Of a DNA stretch of 64,000 bases, positions 33,992-46,412 are shown one piece after another (the first letter of the stretch is position 1; every line of letters starts with the position of its first letter). The notes under the pieces were generated by a model. The model made no database searches and was not told the origin of the DNA. It worked only from the letters and a program-made list of their open reading frames with translations. Both the position numbers and the translations under genes were made by a program. Origin of the DNA: Paracentrotus lividus (Eukaryota; Echinodermata; Echinoidea; Camarodonta; Echinidae); the NCBI GenBank assembly GCA_940671915.1, contig CALNVZ010003426.1, positions 25,467,973-25,531,972 of the forward strand. The letters run 5' to 3'.

Positions 33992-36900
33992 AACGGCTCT
34001 AACATTGTACATGTTGTAGCTGAATAGTCTGTTAATGTCACACAGGGCAATTTCTTGTCAATTAGAAATAAATATGGCTGACGGAACATTACTAACCTCA
34101 CTTCCATGAATTAGATACATTTTGTTTGAACTTCTTGGGATAGCTTCTGAAGATTTGTTATTCGCTATCCTATTATACATGTATAGTACATGGCATCCTA
34201 AATATCAAGAATGTGTTTGATTGTTCGTTAATGCAGTTTACATTAGAAATACAGTTCTTTTGTAGTATTAAAAAAAAAAATAATAATAATAATAAATAAT
34301 AATAAAAAAAAAAATACTAATAAATAAAAATAAAAAAAAAAAAAAAAATTCAATAAGAGAGAGAGTACACTAAATGGGATGATTCCTTGTATTGGAGTGA
34401 AAGTTTAAAAGTTTCTTCTATGGACGGACATGATTCTGCAGGCAAACTATTAACAAACCCTGTTTGGTTGTCTAAGCATCCTGAAGTTTATAAAGTTTAT
34501 TTAGTAGAAGTATAATTTCGGAAACTATATGACATTCTGAATTGTATACATGCACATCGTACTCTTTTGATAATCTTAGAATTAGTTTGAGATTTCTGGT
34601 AAAAAAAATAGTTTAACTCGGTATTTCATAAAACGTTTAATGTGTTTGAATTGGATTTCATCCAGCTGAACATTATTAACCTAAGGTGAATGATGTTTTT
34701 TTTGTGTGTGTTCTTTGTACATGTAGGCCTACCAGCCAAACATTTATTATCAGTAAACTTTTGGGGATTTATTTGTTGTTGGGCAGTTCCAAGGTAACGG
34801 AGTGACATTCAGAAGCAACATTTCAGCATTCAAACAAGTTTATTATCCATACTTTAATCTTTATGTACAAACAAATGGTTCATGACAAAAGCTGATGGTA
34901 CCCTCTTTTCAAAATGATAATTTTTTTTATTGTGATCCTCTTAATTAATGGGATATGAATATTCATAATCATGGTTACGGAGGGACGCAAAATGGACATG
35001 CATATTTGAGCAGAAAACATTTTGCTTAAACTCTGTGAAATTTAAATGGCTATATTTATCACAATTTTGAGTTATTGATCGGATTCTATGTTATTCTAGG
35101 TATAATATGCCACCTTGCATAAAAAAATTGGTTGAATATTTTGTTAATTATGACTTAAAACTTGAACCCTTGTCCGGTTACGGAGTGACATCTGGTTTCA
35201 CGGTCTTTTTCGTGAGGAGAAATGCATTATTATACAAATAGTGCATGCTAGCGAGTGCAATATACCATAATATGAGTGTCCATAAATTTCAAATTTCTCG
35301 CGTGCGTTTATATTTCAACGAGGCCGTAGGCCGAGTTTAAATATAAACGCACAAGAGAAATTTGAAATTTATGGACACGAATGATATTGTATATTGAACG
35401 ACAATAAGCATGTGCTATATGTTATATTAGATGGGAACAGAAAATTGTATCAAAGTATATCTGAACTTACCTTACTATTTATATGATGAATCCTCTCTCC
35501 AAGAAGACTTGAAAATCCCTTAACACGTAAAAACAGGAGAGTTTTTAAACCTTGAAAGTTAAATGTAACGCGTGAACTAGTCTATGATGAATCCTCTCTT
35601 CAGCTCTTGAAGTATTTAGTTCTATTTAGTAGCTCTATTTAGTATTTGGAGTTCACATAGTCAGTAATGTTGCATTAATAGATGCATGCAGTATTTATTA
35701 TAGTAAATAGACCCCTAGATATTTGACCTTGCCTAAACTGGTTTTATCTTTGCCAAACTTTTGGTGCTAATTAAGCTATTGTGACGTATATTGTTGCTCC
35801 GCGTATCTATTGTTGTGCGCACCATTTTTTTTACTTGCGCAACAAGGCAGTGCAGAAATTGCCGGTATAGTGCACGCGGTGCACTATACCGAATTACGGC
35901 ATTGCAAAATAGGGCAATTGACCAATCAGAAGCCTTCTCTCATACCACCCATTTTATATAAAGAAATATTAATACCAAACTATGTTAGAGTAGACCATGA
36001 CAATTACATTAAGCCAAAAAAATTGGCAAAAAGTGACAAGATATAAGAATTAGAGGCATTTAAAGCCCCATAGTCCCATACGTGCAAATTTGGGTTTGAT
36101 CAATTATTCAGCGCAAGAATACTGAATCGCAAATTTTGTTTAACTTAAATGATTGGTTGTATTGTAAAGAAGCCTTTGTGGTAATTTCAGATCCTAATTT
36201 ACATTTTCAAAGGCACAGCGGCACATTAAAATTTCAGCTCCATGTCCTGTTTTGCTTGGAACTGCCCTGTTGTTATACATGTTTAAATAATAATTGTACT
36301 GTTATTTAGTAATCGGGAAAAGGGTATTGTTACGTATTCGTAAGTGTGTTTAATTTCTTCATGATTTTGTACTTCATTTAGTAGTACATTGAAAAAAAGT
36401 TTAATTCATTATCTCTGTGTTAGGTGTTTGGGTTGTGTGTGGTATGTTGTACATGTAACAGTAAACTCCGTAAAATGATCAAAGTAAAGGTCACGTTCAG
36501 TTAATTAGACACATAGATTAGAAAAGACTTGTGAAAAATTGCTCTGATAATGCATTCATAAAAAAAACAACAACAACAAACAGGATTTCACACTCAATTT
36601 TAGTTACTTTGATTTGTCTTTTTGAGGAAAAAAAAAAATGTTCTTGTATGTTACTAAAATTATAACATAATATCAATCATAATAAAGAACGAAATAGAAA
36701 AAAGATACCAAGACTAATTTTGAGACTTTATACCTTTCATTTCTCACTTTCATTATCATTTGAGTTCAGGATGGATTGTGAAACAAAATTGTGACGCTAT
36801 ACAGTGCGTCCTAGAAAAAAGGAAACCCCAATTTTAGAGCCTCCGATATTAAGATTGTATATCTTATTTGATATTAAATTTCATTTCATGGGAAAGAGTA

Positions 36901-37389
36901 GTTCATGTTCTATTCAGCATTACCAAACCTGCCCTGTCATGGATGACTGATCATTGGAGCTTTTGAAAACCTCTGTCAAAAGCACCTTGTACCAAATTAT
37001 AGCAGAAGCAACCTTGGCTTTCTGATCATTTAATAATTGCTTTAGATAATCCCTGCAGAGTCCATTAACAATAACAAGGGACAAAATATTATTTGGACTA
37101 GGCCTAATGTATTTGCAAGGGTTGATTTCGCACAAAGTCAATTTTGAAAGATGTTTTTAAAGCGCAAGTGCTCAGTCATCTGTCACAACACAATTATAAA
37201 TTTGGTATCCTTGGACAGAATTTGAATATTAAGGTCCCAGAAGTTATACAACTTAATATGAGTCTCTCAAAGTTAGGTTTATCTTTTTTAAATACAACTA
37301 TCCTCCTTTCAATCCGATTAATTCTTGCCATTTAGTTAAATTCTATCATGTCGCCCGTCACTATTTTAGCAATGAATTATCAAAGACAT
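33992..37389. other. Spacer between TRIM A and the GPCR, no gene seen
   Basis: AT-rich. A-rich tract at about 34,268-34,348. Hairpin at 35,255-35,400 and a short palindrome at 35,862-35,891 (cggtatagtgcac / gtgcactataccg). No exon recognised. Confidence 0.45.
35255..35400. repeat. Hairpin with GAGGCCGTAGGCCGAG centre
   Basis: Arms: tgtccataaatttcaaattt against aaatttgaaatttatggaca, then gcgtttatatt / aatataaacgc. The loop is caacgaggccgtaggccgag. Weaker mirror matches extend outward to 'caatata' / 'tatattg'. Probably a MITE. Confidence 0.7.
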
Positions 37390-37518
37390 GTGCCCTGTAA
37401 CATATATGACATATGATCAATCTTACAATCGATTGTAACTTTAAGTACACGGTTCATCATAGATTTACGATTACGATTAAATCGTGTGATCGATCGTATA
37501 TTTTATGTTACAGGGCAC
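37390..37518. mobile_element. 129 bp TIR element (GTGCCCTGTAACATA ends)
   Basis: Ends gtgccctgtaacata and tatgttacagggcac. A relative lies at 9,633-9,789. The interior contains mirrored cgattgtaac / gattacg-type segments. Confidence 0.65.
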
Positions 37519-38149
37519 AGGAGTTACAGCGAAATACTTTCTCAAGAAGTATAGGCTCAATACCATTCGATAACAACGATAAAAACTCGCTCTCCGAATA
37601 CATTTAAGGAGAATCCAATTAAACACTTGTCCTTCCAAAAGTTGTTTGCCAGTTATAGTATAATCAAAACGTTATTTTAGTATTAAAATAACGTTTTCAT
37701 TACTCGGCAACTCTTATGTAACTCTTCGAAAGTGTGCACGAATCAGCGTTGCCAGGTTCAAGAATTCATATTATCGTACCAGAGCTCTCAAAATTATGGT
37801 TTTTTAGCAAAAATTATCGTACATTCAAGATTCAATGGCAATTTGCACGAAATCCATCCCTCATTTGGTAATGAGCTCGAAGATCAAGTCCGGCAAATGC
37901 CAAAAGACCCCGGGAACTTTGAATATTGAATATGTCTTAAAATTTTGGCGGGTCAGGGGATCTTCCATAATTTCATGGGTGGGGGTCTGGGGCGGAGCCC
38001 CCAGAGCTTCAAGGCAGTTTTAACTGATTTTGCCTAATAGATAAGTGTTATCTGATTAAATGTGCAAAATTATCGTACATTTGCCATTTTTTGGCAATTA
38101 AAACTGAACATTATCTTTCGCTTTGCCCTGTATCCAGGGGTTCTGTGGA

Positions 38150-38540
38150 CCCGAGCATGACATCACCATGACAAATTAAGTATCAATAAGAATGGAAAAA
38201 ATGAACTTTGTAATGGTATGAAAATCAAGAATGATTACAATGCATTCAAAGACTTACCAAGCTTCAAAAGTCGTGTCGTGGAACTTTATTGTGATCAGTA
38301 AAAATGTATTTTGCAACATTTGACTTTTAACTTTTCTTCATATTATGATATTCTGTGCATTGAAGCATGACAATCATTACAAATAGGATATCAATAAAAA
38401 GGGGAATAAATTAACTATCCAGGGGTATAAACATCAGGAATAACTAAAGCGTACCAGAAAAAGTTATCATGGCCCAAAGTCGATTTGTGGAACTTTTTGT
38501 GAGGGGTTTATATCGTGGCTATTGATTCTAAAATGAATTT
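38150..38540 (+). repeat. Two diverged ~190 bp direct repeats related to the TRIM A upstream region
   Basis: Both units contain a gcatgacaatcattac-type start, atcaataa, ggaataaa/ggaaaaaatgaact and cttcaaaagtcgtg/caaagtcgatttgtgg. The second unit (38,330-38,480) also aligns with 31,590-31,740 just upstream of TRIM A (gtgcattcaatcgtgacaat, attacaaatagg, ggaataaatgaact). Confidence 0.55.
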
Positions 38541-39169
38541 TTTTTTTAAATAAATTAAAAAAAAAAAAAATAATAATGATAAATTGGGATTGATTTTTTA
38601 AAGCAATTTTGTGTAATTATAACTGTTAGTGAATCACCAATGGTTTTTGATAAGTTCTTAGTGTGATTACAATACATGAACACATTTACATGTACATAGG
38701 GAGTGTACCATTTTGTGATAAAATAAGCGTACGTCCAAAATATAAAAATGACAGAAATCTATGACAAATAGTGACTTGGGATTTTAAAAGTTGCACTGAC
38801 ATCGCGTAATCTTCTATTGGTCAGTTTGTGTCATGAACTCTCCCTCACGATATGTGAAAAATGTATTTGAAATATATTGTACATTGTAGTCCCTTTTCAT
38901 TTCGCCTCATTCTGCAGATATAGACCTATCTACTCCCATTCATCGGATTCGTCACATGGTTTGGTAAGTGATCCAAATTTTGTACAAAAAAATTACCCCC
39001 TATTACTTTTGGAAGGGAAGTCAGCCAAATTACCTCTCTATAAATTTTAATTTTCGGGATTTCTCCCCGAACTTAGCCCCTAAGATAAACTCCTTTTCCT
39101 GAGAATCACGTACGACCATACGTTGACCACCTGAGGTGCAGCATTGGGTGGGGGGGGGGGGGGATGGGA

Positions 39170-39380
39170 AGAGGTTCCACCACTGATTATTGATATAGCC
39201 CTACCATTCGCCTTCCACCATTGGTATCCCTATCATAACATTGGAGGAGAGACAATACATTCGCCTTCACCACTGACAAGCCTACATTCACCTTCACCAT
39301 TTGTATACCACTGACATATCATTTGCCTTCCACCACTGACGTAACATTCACTTTCTGATACCATTCACCTAAGGGCAGAA
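39170..39380 (+). repeat. Degenerate CATTCACCTTCCACCA-type repeats, first part
   Basis: About ten imperfect units of 20-40 bases built on accattcgcc / ttcaccact. They continue beyond the 39,392-40,369 transposon to about 40,900 in a more degraded form (accatttac, ccacatatct). Confidence 0.5.
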
Positions 39381-39391
39381 GCATCAAAGAA

Positions 39392-40369
39392 GCATATCAA
39401 TTCTACTCCACGTGAATGTAAATCTAACACGTATGACATTAATCTAACATAAAGACGCGTCAATTATTGGGAGGGGAAACGCACATTACATTCCTGAGTT
39501 TAGTGGAAATGCACGCAGCTGAAAAACAAACCCGCGCTAACGGCGGAAGCGACCGATTGACAACTGCATGCAATTATAGCGCACAAAAACTCGCCTAAGA
39601 AAACTTCCCTGTCGGTAAAATGGAATTGTCAGTCGATCCGTTCGAGAAATTAGTCCTGGACATGAAATAAATAATTGAACTTTTATCATAGTTTTCGTAG
39701 GTAGATGCTCTTCAGACAAGATTGGGGAAAAAGACATTTTGGCAGCCTATAACACCATTGTGCTAAAGTTGTAATAAGAATCTTTATTTCACATAGATTG
39801 ATGTCCCTAACGATCATTGATATAAATAATGATCTTGTCACATCTTGCGAAGACGCCGTCCACATTCGATATGATGTGATATGCGGAAATATTGACCCAT
39901 CGAGTAAAGATTCGTTGTGATAATGTTCAAAGTGACAGAACTTTTTTTTAACCAATCGAGATGAATGTACCAATATTTGGAAAGCTGAGAATTCAAGCTT
40001 TTAAAAACTGCTTGATCATTAAGGTGTAATATAATTATGCGTAATCGAGGAAGATGACTATGCAGCGTATGAGCTATTTTGAGCAAAATTGGCCATATTG
40101 TACAGGAATTTGATCTTACTAGGATTTCGAATTGACACAAGTGAAGGATTTTTTTTTTCCCTTTGCAATAAGTTATTCCTATTTTTGAAAAATTCGGACT
40201 CTTAGCGTACTTATTCAAGTTGATCATTTCTTTAAAAGATAGTTGCTCGCCATAATCAAGAAACAAAGTGAAAAAAACTGGCAAAATACAAAAAGTCTAT
40301 GGCCGCGTTCGCTTTGCGTAGAGTGATAGCGCCCTCTTCCCCTTAAGTTTACAACTAGAATTGATATGC
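39392..40369. mobile_element. ~978 bp TIR element (GCATATCAATTCTA), copy 3
   Basis: Ends gcatatcaattctac and ctagaattgatatgc. About 1 kb is colinear with 20,158-21,102 but with more substitutions. It holds the longest related minus-strand frame of the family (39,838-40,284, 148 codons); no transposase motif is recognised. Confidence 0.75.
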
Positions 40370-41865
40370 ACCACATATCGACCAGAGGCCTTAAAAGGTT
40401 TACCATATAACCACTATTAATCTACAACAGTAACACCATTCATCTATCACAGGACTTTGACATTTCTACCATCTACCAGAGACATGAACATCGCTAATGA
40501 AACGCCACTTTTATTTATTTATCAGTCAATCTGCCAAATATCTGTCATCTACCAGACAGGACAGTGAACAACACGTACTATTTAAACACCATATAATTTT
40601 TCCGGTTAATCTGCCTCATATCTATCGTAAATTAGATGAATACCACTTACTATTTATAAACAACTAGGATACCATTTACAAGTCAATGCGCCACATATCT
40701 GTTATGTACCAGAACATGTATATATATAATGAATACAATTTACCATTCGGCATATACCAGCATCAGTGATAAACTATTTACAGGTCAAACTAACATTAAG
40801 GTGCAATAAACTATACGCAAGAACACCATCCATAAAACACGATTGTTATACCATTTACCTACTATAAGGACAACATTTATTTACAATTGAACATTTTTGT
40901 ACCGTTTTGGACTTCATAAAATGGATAATACAGTAACTAGTGAACAGTTAATATAAATCGGTATCGGTCTTACCCGCCTTTGGATTCTTTCTGCATTACT
41001 ATTATATTCCAGTGGGGCATATTCTGCCTCTATTTAAAGCAATATTATTTTGGGCGGGGTTTTTAGTTTTGAACTCAGTGCTCCACCGTCATTTTTTTAC
41101 GTCTGCCCTTTCCTCTCGTGCTCGACTAGAAAATGATTCTAACACCAACCATAGCATTATATTTAAACGTTATTATTATGTGGGCCTGTATTAAATTTAA
41201 AAAAAAAAAGTTTCCTCTTACGTCTTCATCAAACGAAAACGTTTCAATTGAAACACCACGTTTTTACACTAACAATACCCTAAGTGATTCACATTATTGT
41301 CCTACTGATGTCATATCTTATGTCATATTTTGGTACTTTATTTTTTCAGAGTGTGCTAACTCAACCATAAAACAAGAATTACCACTTGTGTTAATATCAC
41401 AATGATGATAACCTACATGAGTTTTAGGGTTTCCCTTTGACGGAATTGTGCTAAGAACATTGCAAAAATACATCATTCTCCGAAAAAATTGTTCGGGATA
41501 ATGTAAAAAAGCCTCAGAGCTTTCATGGGTCTGCCCGTGAAACCTATCTGAATTTTCAATTGCCTACTGTACTGCTGTATATACTCAAATAAAAAAGATG
41601 GGTGCGAAGCAAAGTGTCAAATGACGGATGATATACAAGAGCTTCCCCAGACACTGAATTTGGCAAAATTATCCCAAATCGTGCCCCCCCCCCAAAAGAC
41701 GGCTCAATTCAATTTCCACACATATATTAATCAATAATGAACTCCAATGAAATCATTTTTCTCGAAATTTTTTTTGTTAAAAAGCTCTCACTTTTTGTGT
41801 AAATTCAAGAGGGAACTTACATGTGTGCGTGTGTGTGTTCGTTAAGACATCAAATCCTTAAACTT
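40370..41865. other. 3' side of the GPCR gene, no other gene seen
   Basis: Degenerate ACCATT-type repeats to about 40,900, then AT-rich sequence. The frames at 41,012-41,405 lack domains. The minus-strand 3' untranslated region of the GPCR presumably lies at the right end. Confidence 0.4.
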
Positions 41866-43218
41866 TCAAACTTTGTTAGACTCTGCATCCGATCCGGTAG
41901 TGATGTTTTTATTTGATTCCGCCTCCGATCCGGATGTTATCTTTGAAGTGTCGCCCTTTTCAAAAAGCGGCGCATTTTGTGGTGAGGAACACGTGAGCAT
42001 GTCCTTAAGAGCCTCCCTAAACTCTGGGTACCTAGCTGTATAGATCACTGGATTGGCACAGGAGTTGCAGAAGCCAAGGACTATGAGGATACGCTGTAGG
42101 TTGCTTTTGAAATATGTGTCCGGAACCCATCCGAGGCTATAGCCTAGGTAAGCAATCTGGGCTGGAGACCAGCAAACAAAGTAGATGATGATGACGATCA
42201 ACATCATCTTCAGGACGCGGTTTCTTGCTACGATATGGAATGAGGGTGCCTGTGGTCCGTCTGTAACGTTTGTGATGTCTTTGAAGTTACGGGATTGTTG
42301 GCTGAGCTTGCGGGCAATTAGAATCTGAGTGACGAGCATAGTCATGCAGGGGACTGCCAGTCGGAGCCCGAACCAATAGTAAGCAATAATATCTTGGGCG
42401 TGGGCGAAAGAGTACTTCTCACTGCATTTGTTATCGTCGTCAACACCGTATACGATGAAGCCGAAGACTCCAGATAGGACGGAGAGGCACCAGACCACCA
42501 CGATAAAGATTGAGACACGACGTCGAGTGATGAGGTGCCTGAAGTGTAGAGGGTAAACTATAGCGATGTACCGTTCGACTGATATCGACATGAGGAGGTA
42601 GGTCGACGCCGTGATCGAGGACCAAAGAAGAATTTGAGTGCTGATAAGTCTACAGTGGACTTCTCCCAGCCACGTCCTAGGAGTATAATACGGCCAGCGT
42701 ACAGGTATTAAAAATATCGACGTTATGAAGTCTGCACATGCCAGGCCACCGATCAGGGTATCAGTCGATCTGCTTTTACGCCGACGCTGAAAGAGAACGA
42801 TGATCACCAGGAAGTTTCCTATGATACCAGTAATTGCAGAACAGAGCTGCAGAATAGATACCAATGACCAACTGATCGGGTTCCAAAAAAAGTTGCGACT
42901 GTCAACCCGACCCTCCTCTAATCCTGCCTCAGACACATTCAGAAAGCTAGTAGCAACGGTTGTAGATTGATCAAACCACTGCCATGTCTTGTTTGAGCGC
43001 GTTGCACCATCTGTTGGGTATATTACTGTAGAGCCATTGTCCCATGGTAAGCCATCGGTATTGGTTGATGTTGTTGTCCAGATTGACGAAAAGTCGCTCT
43101 TGAGGCTCATACTGGTGTTCGCCTCCGACCATTTCTCAGATTCTGCGACTGCAACACTAAAGAACGATGTGAATATTAGCAGGACGACGACGACAAGGTG
43201 GATAGTTTTAGGCATCAT
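41866..43218 (-). CDS. Rhodopsin-family (class A) GPCR, peptide-receptor-like
   Basis: A 450-residue single-exon frame. Residues 1-25 form a hydrophobic signal peptide. A ~90-residue Ser/Thr-rich extracellular part carries N-glycosylation sequons at N34, N61, N76 and N94. Seven membrane segments follow from about 118 to 392. Class A landmarks: N135 in GNFLVI (TM1), D162 in LACAD (TM2), C188 at the start of TM3, ERY 214-216 in place of DRY, C264 in loop 2, CWSP 348-351 (TM6) and NPVIY 388-392 (TM7). The tail (393-450) contains CSS and ends in two near-repeats, GSEAESNK and GSDAESNK. The ligand is not predictable; the pattern is closest to neuropeptide-type receptors, which is inference. Upstream, a TTCCAACAG acceptor lies just before the ATG, suggesting a separate 5' untranslated exon. 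Confidence 0.93.
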   Translation of the reverse strand: MMPKTIHLVVVVLLIFTSFFSVAVAESEKWSEANTSMSLKSDFSSIWTTTSTNTDGLPWDNGSTVIYPTDGATRSNKTWQWFDQSTTVATSFLNVSEAGLEEGRVDSRNFFWNPISWSLVSILQLCSAITGIIGNFLVIIVLFQRRRKSRSTDTLIGGLACADFITSIFLIPVRWPYYTPRTWLGEVHCRLISTQILLWSSITASTYLLMSISVERYIAIVYPLHFRHLITRRRVSIFIVVVWCLSVLSGVFGFIVYGVDDDNKCSEKYSFAHAQDIIAYYWFGLRLAVPCMTMLVTQILIARKLSQQSRNFKDITNVTDGPQAPSFHIVARNRVLKMMLIVIIIYFVCWSPAQIAYLGYSLGWVPDTYFKSNLQRILIVLGFCNSCANPVIYTARYPEFREALKDMLTCSSPQNAPLFEKGDTSKITSGSEAESNKNITTGSDAESNKV

Positions 43219-44157
43219 CGTGAAAACCCTGTTGGAACATACAAAAGTACATTAATTTAACTGTATAACATCTATTTATCATGGTGCATTAGGCCTAATT
43301 TATATACGGATTCTCGATGCACTTCTTAAGGAGTTTTTTAAGAGGCTTTAACGTCACCATCCAAAAGACTCTACTGAGATCCGGAACCCAAAGGTCTGCT
43401 CCTTGCATGCCTTGTCAGTTTATGATGTCCATTTGTTAGCTGAATTACAGGAACATGCCACAACGCCGAGTAGTGGGGGGGGGGGGGGGATTCGTCTCTA
43501 TATATTATTTCGCGTTGTGCCAAAGGCGCTGCTACACATATGGAAAGCATAACCTTTGCGCCAACCAGTGGACACACCAATTGATAATAAATGTTTAGCG
43601 CCCACAAACGATGTCAAATGCTTCATCTAACATTACTCTTGATGTAAAGAGGGCGTTGGTCCTGTATAATTACAATCCCGGTCCCAAGCTAGAAAATAAA
43701 GTGTTGGTGTCGCCTTATTCAACGTAATCACGCTTATAGGCAAAATACCTGTGATTGAAAACAAATATGTTATATAGAATAACAAAAATGGTCAACGCAA
43801 ATATAAATTTAACCGGAGCAAGGCAAAAACAGTAACCGCCGCCGTTTGATTCGAACCATGGCGCCTGTATAGAAGCTGAAATCGGCGCCACTTGGTTCGA
43901 ACATCGCCACGGACGCAAAAAAATGACCGCTCAAAAACTGACCGAGGATTATCGGCGCTGGGAGAGCAAAAACTTAATCGCCGCTGCTTATTCGAACACG
44001 GCGTAAGGCAAGAAATCTAATTTCCGCCGCTAAACAGTAATATATGAAAATACTACATATTGGCATATTATACCGTTTTTAAAGCATAAAGCCTACTAAA
44101 CATGAATAATTAAGTAATTATTGAGTAAGTTCGTTCCTCTAAGAAAAGAAAAAAAAA

Positions 44158-44231
<74 letters not shown>

Positions 44232-44490
44232 AAGCAAATATATTCACTCCGTTTCCACCCCCAACATCACCCTCATATTGGGACCCATAATTTAATGACG
44301 AAACAATGAGAACAAATAGATTGCATCATGAGCAGCCTTGAATGCTCCTCTGATTTTAAACCCCTATACTCAAAGGGCCTGTCCTACTGGAGGCCGCAAT
44401 CGTTGTTGCGACAACTGGCTATCTTGCTATTGTAAGTGTGGTAACAAGTTGTAGTTGTAGCCTAGCGTAGATAATAGTCGTATGTAGGTT
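43219..44490. other. 5' side of the GPCR gene, no other gene seen
   Basis: Presumed GPCR promoter and leader region. 43,800-44,020 holds several degenerate units around 'cgccgc..ttggttcgaac', with GC content above the surroundings. Poly-A follows. Confidence 0.4.
44141..44227 (+). repeat. Poly-A tract
   Basis: About 85 bases of almost pure A, interrupted once by tt. It could be the tail of a retroposed sequence or an unstable simple repeat. Confidence 0.85.
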
Positions 44491-44493
44491 TAT

Positions 44494-45300
44494 ATTTGAT
44501 TTGATTTGATTTATTTGTCAAGTATAAACAACATTCACATAAGCTTGACGGGATGACCCATGAAAGCCCTAGAGCTTATTTACAACGGGGTCCCAACATA
44601 ATAGAATAAAGTTAATACAAGTACAAAATTATAAATTATAATATATACATGGAACGTATTTACAGCAAACTTTAAACAGTTAATTAACACATAAAAACTA
44701 GTTCAAAACATAAACACATTAAATAAATTAAAGTAAAAAATTGAGAAAATAATATTTCAAGGCATATCATACTGTCGTTACAACGTCGCTTGCTTCAATT
44801 GTTTTAGTCTCAATTGAAAGAAACTCCTTAAGCACTCTTTTGAAATGTGCGTAGTTTTCTATTGCTTTAATATGATTAGGAAGAGAATTCCAGTATTTGA
44901 TGGCATTGTAATAAAAGCAATTGCCAATACTACCAACTCGCCCTGGCAAGCTAAAGTTATAATGACTATTTCTTGTATCAAAATTATGTAAGTTTGAGAC
45001 AAGGTTAAAGTTCAGGCCAATATAATGATTTGCTCTCGAATGGTAAATTTTGTGTGCATGGTGCAGTATTAATTGTTTTGATCTTTGATTTACATCAAGT
45101 AGACCAGCTGCAGAGAGCTCATTGTAACCAACATGTGATCTTGGGCCTAAACAATTGATGAATCTTACCATCTTATTTTGAGTTATTTTCAACTTCTTTT
45201 GATCTAATTTGCCTAAATTAGAATACCACGCAGCGTTAGCATAATCGAATAAACATTGAATGAGAGCAAAACATAATATACGCCTTGCATGTAGATTCAT
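44494..45300 (-). mobile_element. 5'-truncated LINE (non-LTR retrotransposon) 3' end
   Basis: The minus-strand frame 44,767-45,300 (177 codons) resembles the region after the reverse transcriptase domain in LINE ORF2 proteins of the CR1/Jockey type: ALIQCLFDYANAAW, KITQNKMVRFINCLG, FYYNAIKYWNSLPNHIK and FKRVLKEFL. No reverse transcriptase core is present, so the copy is truncated. A 3' tail of (AAATC)-like repeats lies at 44,494-44,513, which is typical of these elements. Confidence 0.75.
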
Positions 45301-46405
45301 ACAAGAAGAAAATGTAAACTAATTTGATAAACATAAACGATGTACCATATTATTCACGATTATATTATTTTCAGGACACTCTATGAAGCATCTATAAAAC
45401 CGCGATTTGTTAATTCGTCACCTTGATTCCGCGATCGCATTTTTGATTATTAAAATAGAAGGGAGTGGTCCTATTTTGATGGAAAATTTAAACTCAAAAG
45501 TGGTTAAAATAATGCATAATAATCTTCTCCGTAAATGTTGCATTGTCATGTGTACTATTTTTGGGCGGAGACATACCATACATACAACGTTTATCTAATT
45601 TACAAGATTTTTCAAATATGCGTAGTTTTGATAAATCTCAAATTATAATCATTTTTAATTTACTTTATTAAGATGATTCAAAATGAGACATAAAGTCATT
45701 ATAACCATAACGTATTTGATTAACCTTTATATACATTATTTTGATTAAGACCAAACGGTGAATTAATTTTGTTCATATACGAAAAATCGTATCCAACAGG
45801 TAAATAAAAATTTCTTATTTCAAGACCACTCGCGCTCGCAATACTTAACATACAGCTTAGTAACACAAAGGTTTGCGATCAATTGCGATTTTAAAAGAAC
45901 TATTCTGATTGGTTGCAGGTCAGTCTTTTGAACAAATAGTACATGCAACAATGATCTCAATTGGCCCTTGATATTTTGCGATTGACTGCAAACATTTGTT
46001 TTACGGAATCCTGATGTTAGTTTTCATAAACTAGACCACACCCTTATTGCTTAAAAAGAATCCTGGCCATGGTCCGTAATTTAACGCATGTTTTACGCTG
46101 AATGGTAAATAGATTCATTTATTGTGATACACAGAGTTCCAGTAGTTATTCATTTATTGTGATACACAGAGTTCCATTAGTTTCTCTAGCTTGAAGTCAG
46201 AGATTACAACTGATCGATATTAAACATTTTGACATTTCTTTCTAACATCCTTTCCTAGCATCCAGTCCACCCCTCCCGATGGCATTTTCGTTAGAATCTG
46301 GTGAAATTTCATAAAGAAAGCTTCCCCCTTTTTTTTACCTTTCCAACGACTCCCCTTCCCCCACTGCCACTCAGGCGGTCAATATTACACACTAAGAAAT
46401 AGAGG
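45301..46405. other. Spacer, no gene seen
   Basis: AT-rich. Two direct 29-base repeats (attcatttattgtgatacac and onward) lie at 46,113 and 46,148, period 35. Nothing else is recognised. Confidence 0.45.
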
Positions 46406-46412
46406 TTCAACT

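Noticed and set aside
44121..44309. Lysine-rich 62-codon frame
   Set aside because: It translates a poly-A tract.
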